From Mycobacterium sp. HUMS_12744610 (lineage in GTDB: Bacteria; Actinomycetota; Actinomycetes; Mycobacteriales; Mycobacteriaceae), in NCBI RefSeq assembly GCF_041206865.1, contig NZ_JBGEDP010000001.1, positions 3,906,001 to 3,970,000 on the forward strand: a stretch of 64,000 nucleotides of DNA. The letters are read 5' to 3'. Positions 28,858 through 37,754 of this stretch are shown here, in pieces. The number at the start of each line of letters is the position of its first letter. The stretch's first letter is position 1. Below the pieces are notes generated by a model that saw only the letters and a list, made by a program, of their open reading frames with translations, was not told where the DNA came from and searched no databases. The position numbers and the translations under genes are program-made.

Positions 28858-29278
28858 CGCCGGTGGTGGCGTTCTGGGTCACCACGACCTTGCCGTCCAC
28901 GGCGATCTCGCAGTGCAGCTGCGGGGTGGACCCGGAGCCACAGTCCGGCCAGTGACACCCGCCGCTGGCGTTGACGAACGCCCACTGGTTCGGGTTCGCC
29001 AACGTGGTCGTGTACACCAGCGGCTGGTCCGCGCTGAACGTCGCCTGCACCGTGTTCATGTACTTCGACGAGTTGTCGTCGAAGGCGGACTGGCTGGGCG
29101 GGTCGCTGTTCATGTAGCGCACCTGGCCGGTCAGGTTGCCGGTGGCGCTGACCGTGTAGGTCACCTGATGGCCGGCCGCCGGGTCCGCCTGGGAGGTCGC
29201 GGGCGTGACGGCTGCCGCGAAAGCCGCCGCGGCCACCGCCGCCCCGAATACGCTGATCGCTTCTCGCACGTTGATCAT
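28832..29278 (-). CDS. Secreted MmpS-like protein
   Basis: The 148-residue protein starts at ATG 29278 (MINVREAIS) with a hydrophobic alanine-rich signal segment (VFGAAVAAAAFAAAVTPATSQA) and then a mature domain beginning QVTYTVSATGNLTGQVRYMN. The pattern VTYTV, a PLVYTTTL strand, a conserved pair of cysteines and CEIAVDGKVVV resembles the periplasmic domain of MmpS proteins, which assist MmpL lipid exporters. No mmpL gene is adjacent. A longer frame to 29374 lacks signal character. MmpS-like is a moderate-confidence assignment. Confidence 0.7.
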   Translation of the reverse strand: MINVREAISVFGAAVAAAAFAAAVTPATSQADPAAGHQVTYTVSATGNLTGQVRYMNSDPPSQSAFDDNSSKYMNTVQATFSADQPLVYTTTLANPNQWAFVNASGGCHWPDCGSGSTPQLHCEIAVDGKVVVTQNATTGVTCSTRPW

Positions 29279-29376
29279 GTCGGAGACGGTACCGAATCCG
29301 TTACGGACCGCTCCGCCGAAAGCGGTGTTCACCGGTGGATATGCCCACCGTCGCCCGGCTCGGGTATGAAGCATGC

Positions 29377-30963
29377 ATGACCGACGAATCCGGGCAGCCC
29401 CGCACCATCAGCCGCCGCAGGTTGTTGACGACGAGCGCCGTCGCGGCGGCCGGGGCCGGTGTCGGCGCGGGCGTCGGGCTGGGGGCCGGTGCGCTGTTGT
29501 GGTCGCACCCGCACGGACCCGGCGTCTGGTATCAGCCGGACCGTACCGGCGCGCCGCCGGTGTCCGGGCTGCACCTGCAGTTCGGCAGGAACGCCGGCAC
29601 GGAGGTGGTGGTGTCCTGGCACACCACCGAGGCCGTCCGCAATCCGCGCGTCATGCTGGGCACGCCGGCGGCGGGCTTCGGGCGCACCGTCGCGGCCGAA
29701 ACCCGCACCTACCGCGACGCCAAGTCCCACACCGAGGTGCGGGTCAACCACGCCCGCCTGACCGACCTGACCCCGGATTCCGACTACGTCTACGCGGCGG
29801 TACACGACGGCGCCGATCCGGTCACCGGGACGGTGCGGAGCGCGCCAAGGGGACGAAAGCCGTTGTGTTTCACCAGCTTCGGGGACCAGTCGACTCCGGC
29901 GCTGGACAAGTTGGCCGACGGCGGCTACGGGACGGACAACATCGGTTCGCCGGCGGCGGCCGACACCACGCTGGCGATCGAACGGGTCGGGCCGTTGTTC
30001 AACCTGGTCAACGGCGACCTGTGCTACGCCAACCTCGCCCGCGACCGTATCCGCACCTGGTCGAACTGGTTCGAGAACAACACCCGCTCCGCCCGCTACC
30101 GGCCGTGGATGCCCGCGGCGGGCAACCACGAGAACGAGTTGGGCAACGGGCCGATCGGCTACGCCGCCTACCAGACGTACTTCGCGGTGCCCGAGTCGGG
30201 CGCCACCGGGGAACTGCGCGGCCTGTGGTACTCGTTCACCGCGGGCTCGGTGCGGGTGATCAGCCTGAGCAACGACGACGTGTGCTTCCAGGACGGCGGC
30301 AACTCCTACGTGCACGGCTACTCGGGTGGCGAGCAGAAGCGCTGGCTCGCAAGCGAATTGGCCGCCGCACGAAGCGACCCGGACGTCGACTGGGTGGTGG
30401 TGTGCATGCACCAGACCGCGATCTCGACCGCCGACCACACCAACGGCGCCGACCTGGGCATCCGCGAGCAGTGGCTGCCGCTGTTCGACCAGTACGGGGT
30501 CGACCTGGTGGTGTGCGGCCACGAGCATCACTACGAACGGTCGCACCCGGTGCGCGGCACGCTCGGCACCGACACCCGCACGCCCAAGCCGGTCGAAACC
30601 GGCGACGGGGTGATCGACGCGACCAAGGGCACGGTGCACGTCGTCATCGGCGGGGGCGGCACCTCGCTTCCGTCCAACGGGATGTTCTTCCCCGACCGGC
30701 GGTGCCGGGTGGTGACGGGCGTCGGCCCGTTCGATCCCGCGATCGGGCGCAAGGCGCCGATCTATGTGACCGAAGAGGCGCCGTGGTCGGCGTTTCGCGA
30801 CCGCGACTACCCGCACGGCTTCGCGGCCTTCCAGGTCGACCCGGGCCGTCCCGGCGGCAATACCTCGATCAAGGCGACGCATTACGCGCTGAGCGGGCCG
30901 TTCGGCGCGATGACCGTCGTCGACGAGTTCACCCTCACCAAGCCCCGCGGCGACGGGACTTAG
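29377..30963 (+). CDS. Tat-exported metallophosphoesterase (purple acid phosphatase type, Rv2577-like)
   Basis: The 528-residue protein starts at ATG 29377 and has a twin-arginine signal (TISRRRLLTTSAVAAAGAG). A fibronectin-like N-terminal domain (about 60-160) precedes the phosphoesterase domain. Metal-ligand motifs appear in order: SFGDQS, NGDLCYAN, AGNHENE, VVCMHQT and GHEHHYERS. This is the dinuclear-metal arrangement of purple acid phosphatases, acting outside the membrane on phosphate esters. It equals M. tuberculosis Rv2577 in type and position, beside the radical-SAM gene Rv2578c. Its stop overlaps the convergent neighbour by four bases. Confidence 0.92.
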   Translation: MTDESGQPRTISRRRLLTTSAVAAAGAGVGAGVGLGAGALLWSHPHGPGVWYQPDRTGAPPVSGLHLQFGRNAGTEVVVSWHTTEAVRNPRVMLGTPAAGFGRTVAAETRTYRDAKSHTEVRVNHARLTDLTPDSDYVYAAVHDGADPVTGTVRSAPRGRKPLCFTSFGDQSTPALDKLADGGYGTDNIGSPAAADTTLAIERVGPLFNLVNGDLCYANLARDRIRTWSNWFENNTRSARYRPWMPAAGNHENELGNGPIGYAAYQTYFAVPESGATGELRGLWYSFTAGSVRVISLSNDDVCFQDGGNSYVHGYSGGEQKRWLASELAAARSDPDVDWVVVCMHQTAISTADHTNGADLGIREQWLPLFDQYGVDLVVCGHEHHYERSHPVRGTLGTDTRTPKPVETGDGVIDATKGTVHVVIGGGGTSLPSNGMFFPDRRCRVVTGVGPFDPAIGRKAPIYVTEEAPWSAFRDRDYPHGFAAFQVDPGRPGGNTSIKATHYALSGPFGAMTVVDEFTLTKPRGDGT

Positions 30964-31982
30964 AACAGGGTCGGCTGCACCGGCGCCGCCACCGCCTCGG
31001 GTGCGCGGGGAAACGGACGATCGTCGCCTCCGAGCCCATGCTTGACGATCAGCGCGGCGGCGCGCTCCCGCAGCGCCGTCCGATAGCCCGCCGACAGGTA
31101 GGCGCCGCGCCGGTACAGGTCGCGGTACGGCCCGACCAGGCCGGGATGGGTGCTCGCCAGCCAGGACATGAACCAGCCGCGGGTGGAGCCGCGCAGGTGC
31201 AGGCCGAAGACGCTCACGCCGGTGGCGCCGGCCGCCGCGATCCGGCCGAGCAGCCCGTCGAGATGCTCGACGGAGTCGGTCAGATGCGGCAGCACCGGGG
31301 CGACCATCACGTGGCAGTCCAGCCCGGCGTCGCGGATCGCGGTGATCAGGCCCAGCCGCGCCTGCGGCGTCGGCGTGCCCGGCTCGACCTGCCGGTGCAG
31401 CTCGGCATCGCCGACGGCGAGCGACACCGCGACGGACACCGGCACCTGGGCGGCCGCCGCGGCGAGCAGCGGCAGGTCGCGGCGCAGCAGCGTGCCCTTG
31501 GTCAGGATCGACAGCGGCGTGCCCGACCCGGCGAGCGCCGCGATGATGCCCGGCATGAGCGCGTAGCGGCCCTCGGCCCGCTGATAGGGGTCGGTGTTGG
31601 TGCCCAGCGCCACCGTCTCGCGCCGCCACGACGGCCGGCGCAGCTCGCGGCGCAGCACCTCGGCGACGTTGGTCTTGACCACCACCTGGGTGTCGAAGTC
31701 GGCGCCGGGATCGAAGTCGAGGTATTCGTGGGTGGGACGGGCGAAGCAATACCTGCAGGCGTGCGAGCAGCCGCGGTAGCCGTTGACGGTGTAGCGGAAC
31801 GGCAGCGTCGCCGCGCCGGGAACCTTGTTCAGCGCCGACTTGCACAGCACCTCGTGGAACGTGATGCCCTCGAACTGCGGGTGCCGCACGCTGCGTAGCA
31901 GTCCGATCCGCTGCAGCCCGGGCAGCGCCCCGTCGTCGACGGGCGCCCCGTTGACCGCGACGGCCTGACCGGACCAGCGCAC
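30960..31982 (-). CDS. Radical SAM protein, Rv2578c-like
   Basis: The 340-residue protein has the radical-SAM iron-sulfur motif CSHACRYC near residue 72 (CxxxCxxC), followed by TKTNVAEVLRRELRR-type and ILTKGTLLRRDL segments of the Rv2578c/SplB-like group. The reaction is not known to me. GTG 31982 (VRWSGQAVAVNG) is chosen because it gives the length of M. tuberculosis Rv2578c and lies three bases downstream of a perfect SOS palindrome; the frame reaches 32018 but would then cross the operator. DNA-damage control suggests a repair-related job, which is inference. Confidence 0.92.
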   Translation of the reverse strand: MRWSGQAVAVNGAPVDDGALPGLQRIGLLRSVRHPQFEGITFHEVLCKSALNKVPGAATLPFRYTVNGYRGCSHACRYCFARPTHEYLDFDPGADFDTQVVVKTNVAEVLRRELRRPSWRRETVALGTNTDPYQRAEGRYALMPGIIAALAGSGTPLSILTKGTLLRRDLPLLAAAAAQVPVSVAVSLAVGDAELHRQVEPGTPTPQARLGLITAIRDAGLDCHVMVAPVLPHLTDSVEHLDGLLGRIAAAGATGVSVFGLHLRGSTRGWFMSWLASTHPGLVGPYRDLYRRGAYLSAGYRTALRERAAALIVKHGLGGDDRPFPRAPEAVAAPVQPTLF

Positions 31983-31984
31983 GC

Positions 31985-32012
31985 CACTATTCGAACACAA
32001 GTTCGAATAGTG
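31985..32012 (-). promoter_or_regulatory. LexA (SOS) box upstream of the radical-SAM gene
   Basis: The core TCGAACACAAGTTCGA at 31991-32006 matches the mycobacterial LexA consensus TCGAAC-N4-GTTCGA perfectly. The symmetry extends for six more bases on each side, from 31985 to 32012. It ends three bases before the GTG start of the radical-SAM gene, and two bases separate it from the stop codon of the PE gene. Confidence 0.9.
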
Positions 32013-32014
32013 GG

Positions 32015-32284
32015 TCAAGGGCGCCCCGACGGGCCGCGAGCAAGCGGCGAAAGATTGGCCGTCTCCGCGCTGACATAGGCCTGCGCACTGAACGCCTGAT
32101 AAGTCTGGCCATGCCCGGAGAACAACGTCACAATCGCCGCCGACACCTCGTCCTCAGCCGCAGCCGGGATCCCCGTCGTCGGCGCCGCCACCGCCGCACC
32201 CGCCGCGCTCAGCGCCGACCCGACCCGCGTCAAATCCGACGCCGCCGTCGCCACCGCATCCGGCGCCACCGACATAAAAGACAT
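32015..32284 (-). CDS. Short PE-family protein
   Basis: The 89-residue protein begins [18 protein letters not shown] and contains the PE-domain core [29 protein letters not shown]. Typical PE domains are about 110 residues. Here some 17-18 residues of the second helix appear to be missing, after which YVSAETAN restores the end of the domain, including the YxxxE type VII secretion signal (YVSAE). The frame then ends after a short proline-rich tail. Two ATGs lie downstream of a GAGGAGG ribosome site; the first is used. No PPE partner gene is adjacent. It may be a minimal PE protein or an internally deleted remnant. Confidence 0.8.
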   Translation of the reverse strand: MSFMSVAPDAVATAASDLTRVGSALSAAGAAVAAPTTGIPAAAEDEVSAAIVTLFSGHGQTYQAFSAQAYVSAETANLSPLARGPSGRP

Positions 32285-32615
32285 TGCCCAGCCTCCTCAA
32301 GCAGCACCTACCGCGCCTCAAAGGCTCACTGCGGCAGAACTATTCAGACCGATGCCGGCCACCCGAAACCGACTAAATTCAAGTCCAATGGTCAGGCCCG
32401 AATCGAAGATCGCCGTAGGCCAAAAGTCACTGCTGCGCATATCCAATTACCGAATTCTGTAACCTGCACAGCTTCGACACGTGGTAGTCGTCTCAGTTAC
32501 GGATAGGTGTTAATTCCCGGCGCTGCGTGGTTTGCGTCTGACTTCGCCGCAGAGATCGGGGTGAGAAATTACCCAAGGGTGGGAGTCTTCTCGGGTGATC
32601 CGAGAGGAGCGATCC

Positions 32616-32945
32616 ATGCCCGAGTCGAACGAGTCCGGCCGTCGGCGGCCGATGAAGCTGTCGGCGGAGACGAAGTGGGAGATCTTCCTGCAGGTCACTG
32701 CCGGGGAGATCAGCCAGGCCGAGGCCGCGCGCAGGTGGGCCGTCGACGTGTCAACGGTGATCGGGATACGCCGCACAGTCAAAGACGCCGCACTGGCCGC
32801 CCTGGCCCGCAAGCCGGGGCGTCCTGGCCGGCAACGCGATTGGCAATTGGAGGCGGCACGATCCGAGATCGCGCAGTTGACCGAGGCGGTCAAGGCGCAG
32901 GCTATCGAGCTGGCGGTTGTGCGGGGAAAATCCGGCTGGGGCTGA
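32616..32945 (+). CDS. IS3-family transposase orfA (helix-turn-helix subunit)
   Basis: The 109-residue frame starts at ATG 32616 (MPESNESGRRRPMKLSAETKW) downstream of a GAGGAGCGATCC stretch. It has the winged-helix segment WEIFLQVTAGEISQAEAARRWAVDVSTVIGIRR and a C-terminal heptad region, typical of IS3 OrfA, which binds the element ends. It overlaps orfB through a slippery sequence. Confidence 0.88.
   Translation: MPESNESGRRRPMKLSAETKWEIFLQVTAGEISQAEAARRWAVDVSTVIGIRRTVKDAALAALARKPGRPGRQRDWQLEAARSEIAQLTEAVKAQAIELAVVRGKSGWG
32924..32930 (+). promoter_or_regulatory. Programmed -1 frameshift site GGGAAAA
   Basis: In the orfA frame the bases are arranged as cgG GGA AAA, an X XXY YYZ heptamer. 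Slipping back one base moves the ribosome into the orfB frame, which is open through this region, and orfA ends 15 bases later. This is the standard IS3 way of making the OrfAB transposase. Confidence 0.75.
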
Positions 32946-32953
32946 GCGGACCG

Positions 32954-34012
32954 GTGCCGGCGCGGGTCCCCGCCGAGGCGAAGGAGCTGGTCCTCAAGAC
33001 GGTCGACGAGGCGGTCGCAGCCGGGTTCTCCCATAGCTGGGCGTGTGCGCTGTGGCAGGTCTCCGATTCGCGGGTGCACCGGTGGCGGGCGCGGCGCCGC
33101 GACACTGGCACCCTGGTCGACTGCGCCCCGGGCGGGCACCCGATACACGGTTTGCTGCCCGAGGAAGTGGCCGCGATCCTCGACCTGGTCGAGCAGTGGG
33201 GTCCGATCGACCGGTCGCATCGCAAGCTGGCCCACCGCGGCTCCTACCAGCAGCTGGTGTGGGTGGCGCCGGCCACCCTGCGCCGGGTGCTCATCACCCA
33301 CGGGCTGAGCCTGCCGGCACCTCAACCACGGCGCCGGTCGGAGAAAAAGCCCTGGCCGGACTGGCTGGTGTGGGCGCCCAACCGGATTTGGATCTGGGAC
33401 GCGACCCACTTCACCCGGGCTCGCCGCGTCGTCTTCGCCATCGTCGATATGGTGTCACGCAAGTGGATCGACACCCTGGTCAGCGTCGAGGAGACCACCA
33501 CCCAGGTGCAGGTGGTCTTCGAACACGCCCTCGAAATCGAGGACCTGTTGGATTTGCTGACCGACGAGCGCCTCGACCTCGACGCGGACGATCCGCGCCG
33601 CCCGATCCTACTGGCGGTTTCCGACAACGGGCCGCCGATGACCGCCCACGACACCCGCGCTTTCATGGCCCTGATGGCCATCGTCCAACACCATGGTCGC
33701 CCCGGCGTGCCACAAGACCAAGCGTGGATCGAATCGTTCTTCGGCCACATCAAGTGCGAGTGGCCGCACCTGGAGGCCATCACCGACCCGGCGCTGCTGG
33801 AAACCGAACTCGCAAGGGTGCGAACCGAATACAATTGCGTCAGGCTCCACGAAGCGATTGGCTATGTGACCCCCGACGACGAGCACGCCGGCCGTGGAGA
33901 GGCTATCCGCCAGGCCCGTCGTGACGGCCTCGACCGAGCACGCCAACGCCGCCTGGACTACCATCGTCGAACCAGCACCAACCCCACCGGGGAGACGCCA
34001 TGCATTGGGTAA
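32954..34012 (+). CDS. IS3-family transposase orfB (integrase core)
   Basis: The orfB frame carries the rve-type DDE core: IWIWDATHFTRARR with the first aspartate, LAVSDNGPPM with the second, and QAWIESFFGHIKCEW with the glutamate. The C-terminus YNCVRLHEAIGYVTPDD is typical. GTG 32954 would give about 352 residues alone; the active product is expected to be the frameshift fusion with orfA. No interruption is seen, so the element may be functional. Confidence 0.9.
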   Translation: MPARVPAEAKELVLKTVDEAVAAGFSHSWACALWQVSDSRVHRWRARRRDTGTLVDCAPGGHPIHGLLPEEVAAILDLVEQWGPIDRSHRKLAHRGSYQQLVWVAPATLRRVLITHGLSLPAPQPRRRSEKKPWPDWLVWAPNRIWIWDATHFTRARRVVFAIVDMVSRKWIDTLVSVEETTTQVQVVFEHALEIEDLLDLLTDERLDLDADDPRRPILLAVSDNGPPMTAHDTRAFMALMAIVQHHGRPGVPQDQAWIESFFGHIKCEWPHLEAITDPALLETELARVRTEYNCVRLHEAIGYVTPDDEHAGRGEAIRQARRDGLDRARQRRLDYHRRTSTNPTGETPCIG

Positions 34013-34229
34013 TTTCCCGCGCGATCTCTGCGGTTAAGTCAGAAACACCTCATGCGACCGTGGGACATGGAGACACGAAGCCACGCGTCACGCCAGCGGC
34101 CCGACTAAACCTGGATACACCGATTCGGTAGGGGTTTTATGTGAGTTGTAACGCCGAAATGCCCTGTCGTGGTGGGAGAATGGGATTTCTCAAGGATCAC
34201 ATTCGGCCAGAACGAAGGGCATCTCGTAG

Positions 34230-35540
34230 ATGCAACGATCTCACACTCGACCAGTAGCGTCCGCGATCTTCGACGACCCCAATCTGGTGTCCTGCGCGGG
34301 CCTGGTCCCGATGATGGCGTTGGCCCAGCAGTGCGACCTGGCGACCTTGGCGGATGAGCACCTCAGCGTGCCCACCGACACGGGCGCCAACGCCGGAGCG
34401 AAGGTCACCTCGCTGGTCGCGGGCATGATGGGCCGGCGCCGACAGCATCGATGACATGGCATTGCTGCGGCACGGGGCGATGGGCAGCCTGTTCGACCGG
34501 CCCGACGCGCCGTCGACGCTGGGGTCGTTCCTGCGGGAATTCACTTTCGGGCACGTCCGCCAACTCGACGCCGTTGCCGCCCGGCTGTTGACTGGACTGC
34601 ACGGCCGCACCCCGCTGGTCGCCGGGATCGACGGCCCGGTGCTCGTCGACATCGACGACACCATCATCGAAGTGCACGGACCCGGCAAGCAGGGATCCGG
34701 TTACCGATACTCCGGGGTCCGGGGTTTGAACGCGCTGATCGCTACGGTCACCACCGAACACCCCGCGCCGGTGATCGTTGGCCAGCGGCTGCGCAAGGGC
34801 GCCTGCGGGTCCCCACGCGGAGCTGCCCGGATGGTCTCCGACGCCCTGGCCACCGCGCGCCGGCTGCGGTCGACCGGGTCGACCGGAAAGGTATCGCTGC
34901 GGGCAGACTCCGCGTTCTACCGACACCCCACCGTGTCGGCGGCGATCCGCCCATCGAGTACACCGACGCCATCTACGACGAAACCACCGGCAGAGGGAAC
35001 TCGCGCGCCGAGGTCGCCGAGATCGCGTTCACCGCGTTCAGTTCCAAGAAGGCCAGTAAGCAGGTCCCGGGCCGGTTGGTGGTGCGCCGCATCCCCGACC
35101 TCAACCACCGCAGCCGCGACGGGCAAGCCACGCTGTTTGACACCTGGCGCTTCCACGCGTTCTTCACCACCAGCGCCCTGGCCACTGTCACCGCCGACAA
35201 GACCCACCGCGGTCACGCGATCATCGAACAGGTCCACGCCGACCTCAAAGACTCCGCCCTGGCGCATCTACACTCGGGGCGATTCGCCGCCAACGCCGCC
35301 TGGCTGGTGCTGGCGGTGATGGCGTTCAACCTCACCCGCGCCGCAGCCACCATCGCCGGGCCCCGATTGGCCAGGGCCCGCACCGCCACCATCCGCCGCA
35401 CGCTGATCACGGTGCCGGCGCGGATCGCGTCCTCGGCCCGCCGCCTGACCCTGCACCCACCGCAGGGCTGGCCATGGAAATCAGCGTGGAACACCCTGTT
35501 CGACAGCCTGTTTCGCCGAAACACACCGATCATCGCCTAA
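34230..35540 (+). pseudogene. IS1380-family transposase, degraded
   Basis: The translation begins MQRSHTRPVASAIFDDPNLVSCAGL, a known IS1380 opening, then changes frame near 34430 after SLVAGMM. The second segment runs through LVDIDDTIIEVHGPGKQGSGYRYSG (a catalytic-aspartate region) to RADSAFYRHPTVSAAI. Near 34950 the frame shifts again with apparent loss of some tens of residues before PIEYTDAIYDETT, and the C-terminal part RRIPDLNHRSRDGQ..IIEQVHADLKDSALAHL continues to the stop at 35540. Two lesions make it nonfunctional. I could not find convincing terminal repeats, so the boundaries of the element are not set. Confidence 0.85.
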
Positions 35541-35695
35541 CCCACGCGCTCCCACCGACCCTCAACGCGAAAGACCAAGTGGAACAACCCGACACCGAGG
35601 TCGGGCGATCACACACGTCCAACACCGCAGCACACCCAGTTCAAGACGCACAACCGAAATCGACTTCAGACCGATAGCCCATCGGTGGATTGAGG

Positions 35696-36970
35696 CTAAA
35701 CGGCGCGCAACCCCGAAAGCACCTCGTCGACAACCGAATCCGTCGCCACCGGCACCTGCTCGCCGGTCGTCAGGTCCTTCACCCCGACCGTGCCGGCCTC
35801 CAGGTCACGGTCGCCGGCGACCAGCGCAAAACGCGCACCGGAACGGTCGGCGGCGCGCATCGCGCCCTTGAGCCCCCGGTCGCCGTAGGCCATGTCGACG
35901 CGCACACCGCGGGCGCGCAGCCGTGCCGCCAGCACCGCCAGCCGCAACTTGGCGGCCTCGCTCAACGGCACTCCGAACACGTCGCAGCGCGTCGTCTCCC
36001 CCGCGCTCTTGCCCTCGGCGCGCAGCGCCAGCAGGGTCCGGTCGACACCGAGCCCGAAGCCGATGCCGGACAGATCCTGGCCGCCGAGCCGGTGCATCAG
36101 GCCGTCGTAGCGGCCGCCACCGCCGATGCCCGACTGCGCGCCCAGGCCGTCGTGCACGAACTCGAACGTGGTCTTGGTGTAGTAGTCCAGCCCGCGCACC
36201 ATGCGCGGGTTGATGACGTAGGGCACCCCGAGGGCGTCCAGGTGGGCCAGCACGGTGTCGAAGTGGGCCTTGGCGACGTCGGACAGATGGTCCAGTAGTA
36301 CCGGGGCGTCGGCCGTCATCGCCTTCACCTCGGGCCGTTTGTCGTCGAGCACGCGCAGCGGGTTGATCTCGGCGCGCCGGCGGGTGTCCTCGTCGAGATC
36401 GAGCCCGAACAGGAACTCCTGCAACAGCTCCCGGTACTGCGGGCGGCAGGTCTCATCGCCCAGTGAGGTGATCTCCAGCCGGAACCCGTCGAGCCCCAGC
36501 GCGCGGAAGCCGGCGTCGGCGACCGCGATCACCTCGGCGTCCAGCGCCGGGTCGTCGACCCCGATCGCCTCCACGCCGACCTGCTGCAGTTGCCGGTAGC
36601 GCCCGGCCTGCGGGCGCTCATAGCGGAAGAACGGTCCGCCGTAACAGAGCTTGACCGGCAGCGCGCCGCGGTCCAGACCGTGCTCGATCACCGCGCGCAC
36701 CACCCCGGCGGTCCCCTCGGGCCGCAGCGTCACCGAGCGGTCACCCCGGTCGGCGAAGGTGTACATCTCCTTGGACACCACGTCGGTGGACTCCCCGACG
36801 CCGCGCGCGAACAGGGCGGTGTCCTCGAAGATGGGCAGCTCGATGTCGCCGTACCCGGCCCGGCGGGCGGCGCCGAGCAGGCCGGAGCGCACGGCCACGA
36901 ACTGCGCCGACTCCGGCGGGAGATAGTCCGGCACCCCCTTGGGCGCCGAGAACGCCGTAAATTCCGTCAC
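35696..36970 (-). CDS. hisS: Histidyl-tRNA synthetase
   Basis: The 424-residue class II synthetase charges tRNA-His. Visible motifs are KGVPDYLPP at the N-terminus, motif 2 ([21 protein letters not shown]), the histidine-specific [13 protein letters not shown] and motif 3 ([15 protein letters not shown]), followed by the anticodon-binding domain. GTG 36970 overlaps the stop of the upstream glyoxalase gene by four bases. The pair and the following ppiB and relA repeat the order Rv2580c-Rv2583c of M. tuberculosis. Confidence 0.96.
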   Translation of the reverse strand: MTEFTAFSAPKGVPDYLPPESAQFVAVRSGLLGAARRAGYGDIELPIFEDTALFARGVGESTDVVSKEMYTFADRGDRSVTLRPEGTAGVVRAVIEHGLDRGALPVKLCYGGPFFRYERPQAGRYRQLQQVGVEAIGVDDPALDAEVIAVADAGFRALGLDGFRLEITSLGDETCRPQYRELLQEFLFGLDLDEDTRRRAEINPLRVLDDKRPEVKAMTADAPVLLDHLSDVAKAHFDTVLAHLDALGVPYVINPRMVRGLDYYTKTTFEFVHDGLGAQSGIGGGGRYDGLMHRLGGQDLSGIGFGLGVDRTLLALRAEGKSAGETTRCDVFGVPLSEAAKLRLAVLAARLRARGVRVDMAYGDRGLKGAMRAADRSGARFALVAGDRDLEAGTVGVKDLTTGEQVPVATDSVVDEVLSGLRAV

Positions 36971-37641
36971 GGGCTCAGGCCCTCGATGAAGGGATTGTGC
37001 CGGCGTTCGGCGCCGATGGTGGTGGCGTTGCCGTGCCCGGGCAGCACCACCGTCTTGTCGTCGAGCACCAGCAGCTTGCCGGCGATGGAGGTCAGCAGGT
37101 CGCGGCCGCTGCCGCCGTGCAGGTCGGTGCGGCCCACGGAGCGCTCGAACAGCGTGTCGCCGGTGAACACCACGTCGGCATCGGCGTCGCCCGCCTGCGG
37201 GACCCGAAAGACGACCGAGCCGCGGGTGTGTCCGGGCGTGTGATCGACGTTGACGCTGACACCGCCCAGATCGAGCTTGTCGCCGTCGCGGTCCAGCTCG
37301 ACCACCTGCCTGGGCTCGCGGAAGAAGGCCCCCGCGACCACCTGCGCCAGCCGCGGCCCCAGGCCGTAGATCGGGTCCTTGAGCATGAACCGGTCCTCGG
37401 GATGGATGTAGGTCGGGCAACCGAAGGTGTCGGAAACCTTCTGCGCCGACCACATGTGGTCGATGTGCCCGTGGGTGAGCAGCACCGCCGACGGCGTCAG
37501 CCGATGCTTGTCGAGGATGCGGCGCAGCGGGCCCATCGCACGCTGCCCCGGATCGACGATGACGGCATCGCTTCCGGGCCGCTCGGCCAGGACGTAGCAG
37601 TTGCACTGCAACATCCCGGCGGGAAATCCGGTGATCAACAC
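36967..37641 (-). CDS. Metallo-beta-lactamase-fold hydrolase (glyoxalase II-like, Rv2581c type)
   Basis: The 224-residue protein has the metal-binding motif THGHIDH near residue 56, a second histidine in [10 protein letters not shown], the aspartate in FTGDTLF and a C-terminal LPGHGNAT histidine, the full set of ligands of the hydroxyacylglutathione hydrolase group. Mycobacteria lack glutathione, so the physiological thioester is unlikely to be the classical one. It is translationally coupled to hisS. Confidence 0.9.
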   Translation of the reverse strand: MLITGFPAGMLQCNCYVLAERPGSDAVIVDPGQRAMGPLRRILDKHRLTPSAVLLTHGHIDHMWSAQKVSDTFGCPTYIHPEDRFMLKDPIYGLGPRLAQVVAGAFFREPRQVVELDRDGDKLDLGGVSVNVDHTPGHTRGSVVFRVPQAGDADADVVFTGDTLFERSVGRTDLHGGSGRDLLTSIAGKLLVLDDKTVVLPGHGNATTIGAERRHNPFIEGLSP

Positions 37642-37754
37642 GGTTCCCAGTTTCCCATGGGGCCGCGTGACACCCGTCGCGGCGCCCGCATTAGCCTGAG
37701 CAGCCTGAGCTTTCTACTCGGCCGCTCATCACCAAACACGGAGGCAAACCGGTC

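Larger units (their letters stand above)
32539..34041 (+). mobile_element. IS3-family insertion sequence (1503 bp)
   Basis: Terminal inverted repeats run inward from TGACTTCGCCGCAGAGATCG at the left and TGACTTAACCGCAGAGATCG at the right, and further matches continue to GAAATTACCCAA, about 37 bp in all. Ends beginning TG and finishing CA are typical of IS3. I see no clear target duplication. Two overlapping frames in the usual orfA/orfB arrangement lie inside. Confidence 0.9.

Noticed and set aside
29329..31845. Overlapping 838- and 841-codon frames on both strands over the phosphatase and radical-SAM genes
   Set aside because: Both are shadows in GC-rich DNA; the metal-binding and CxxxCxxC motifs lie in the annotated frames.
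34042..34229. Terminal inverted repeats of the IS1380 element
   Set aside because: I compared the flanks on both sides and found no convincing matching ends, so no element boundaries are claimed.
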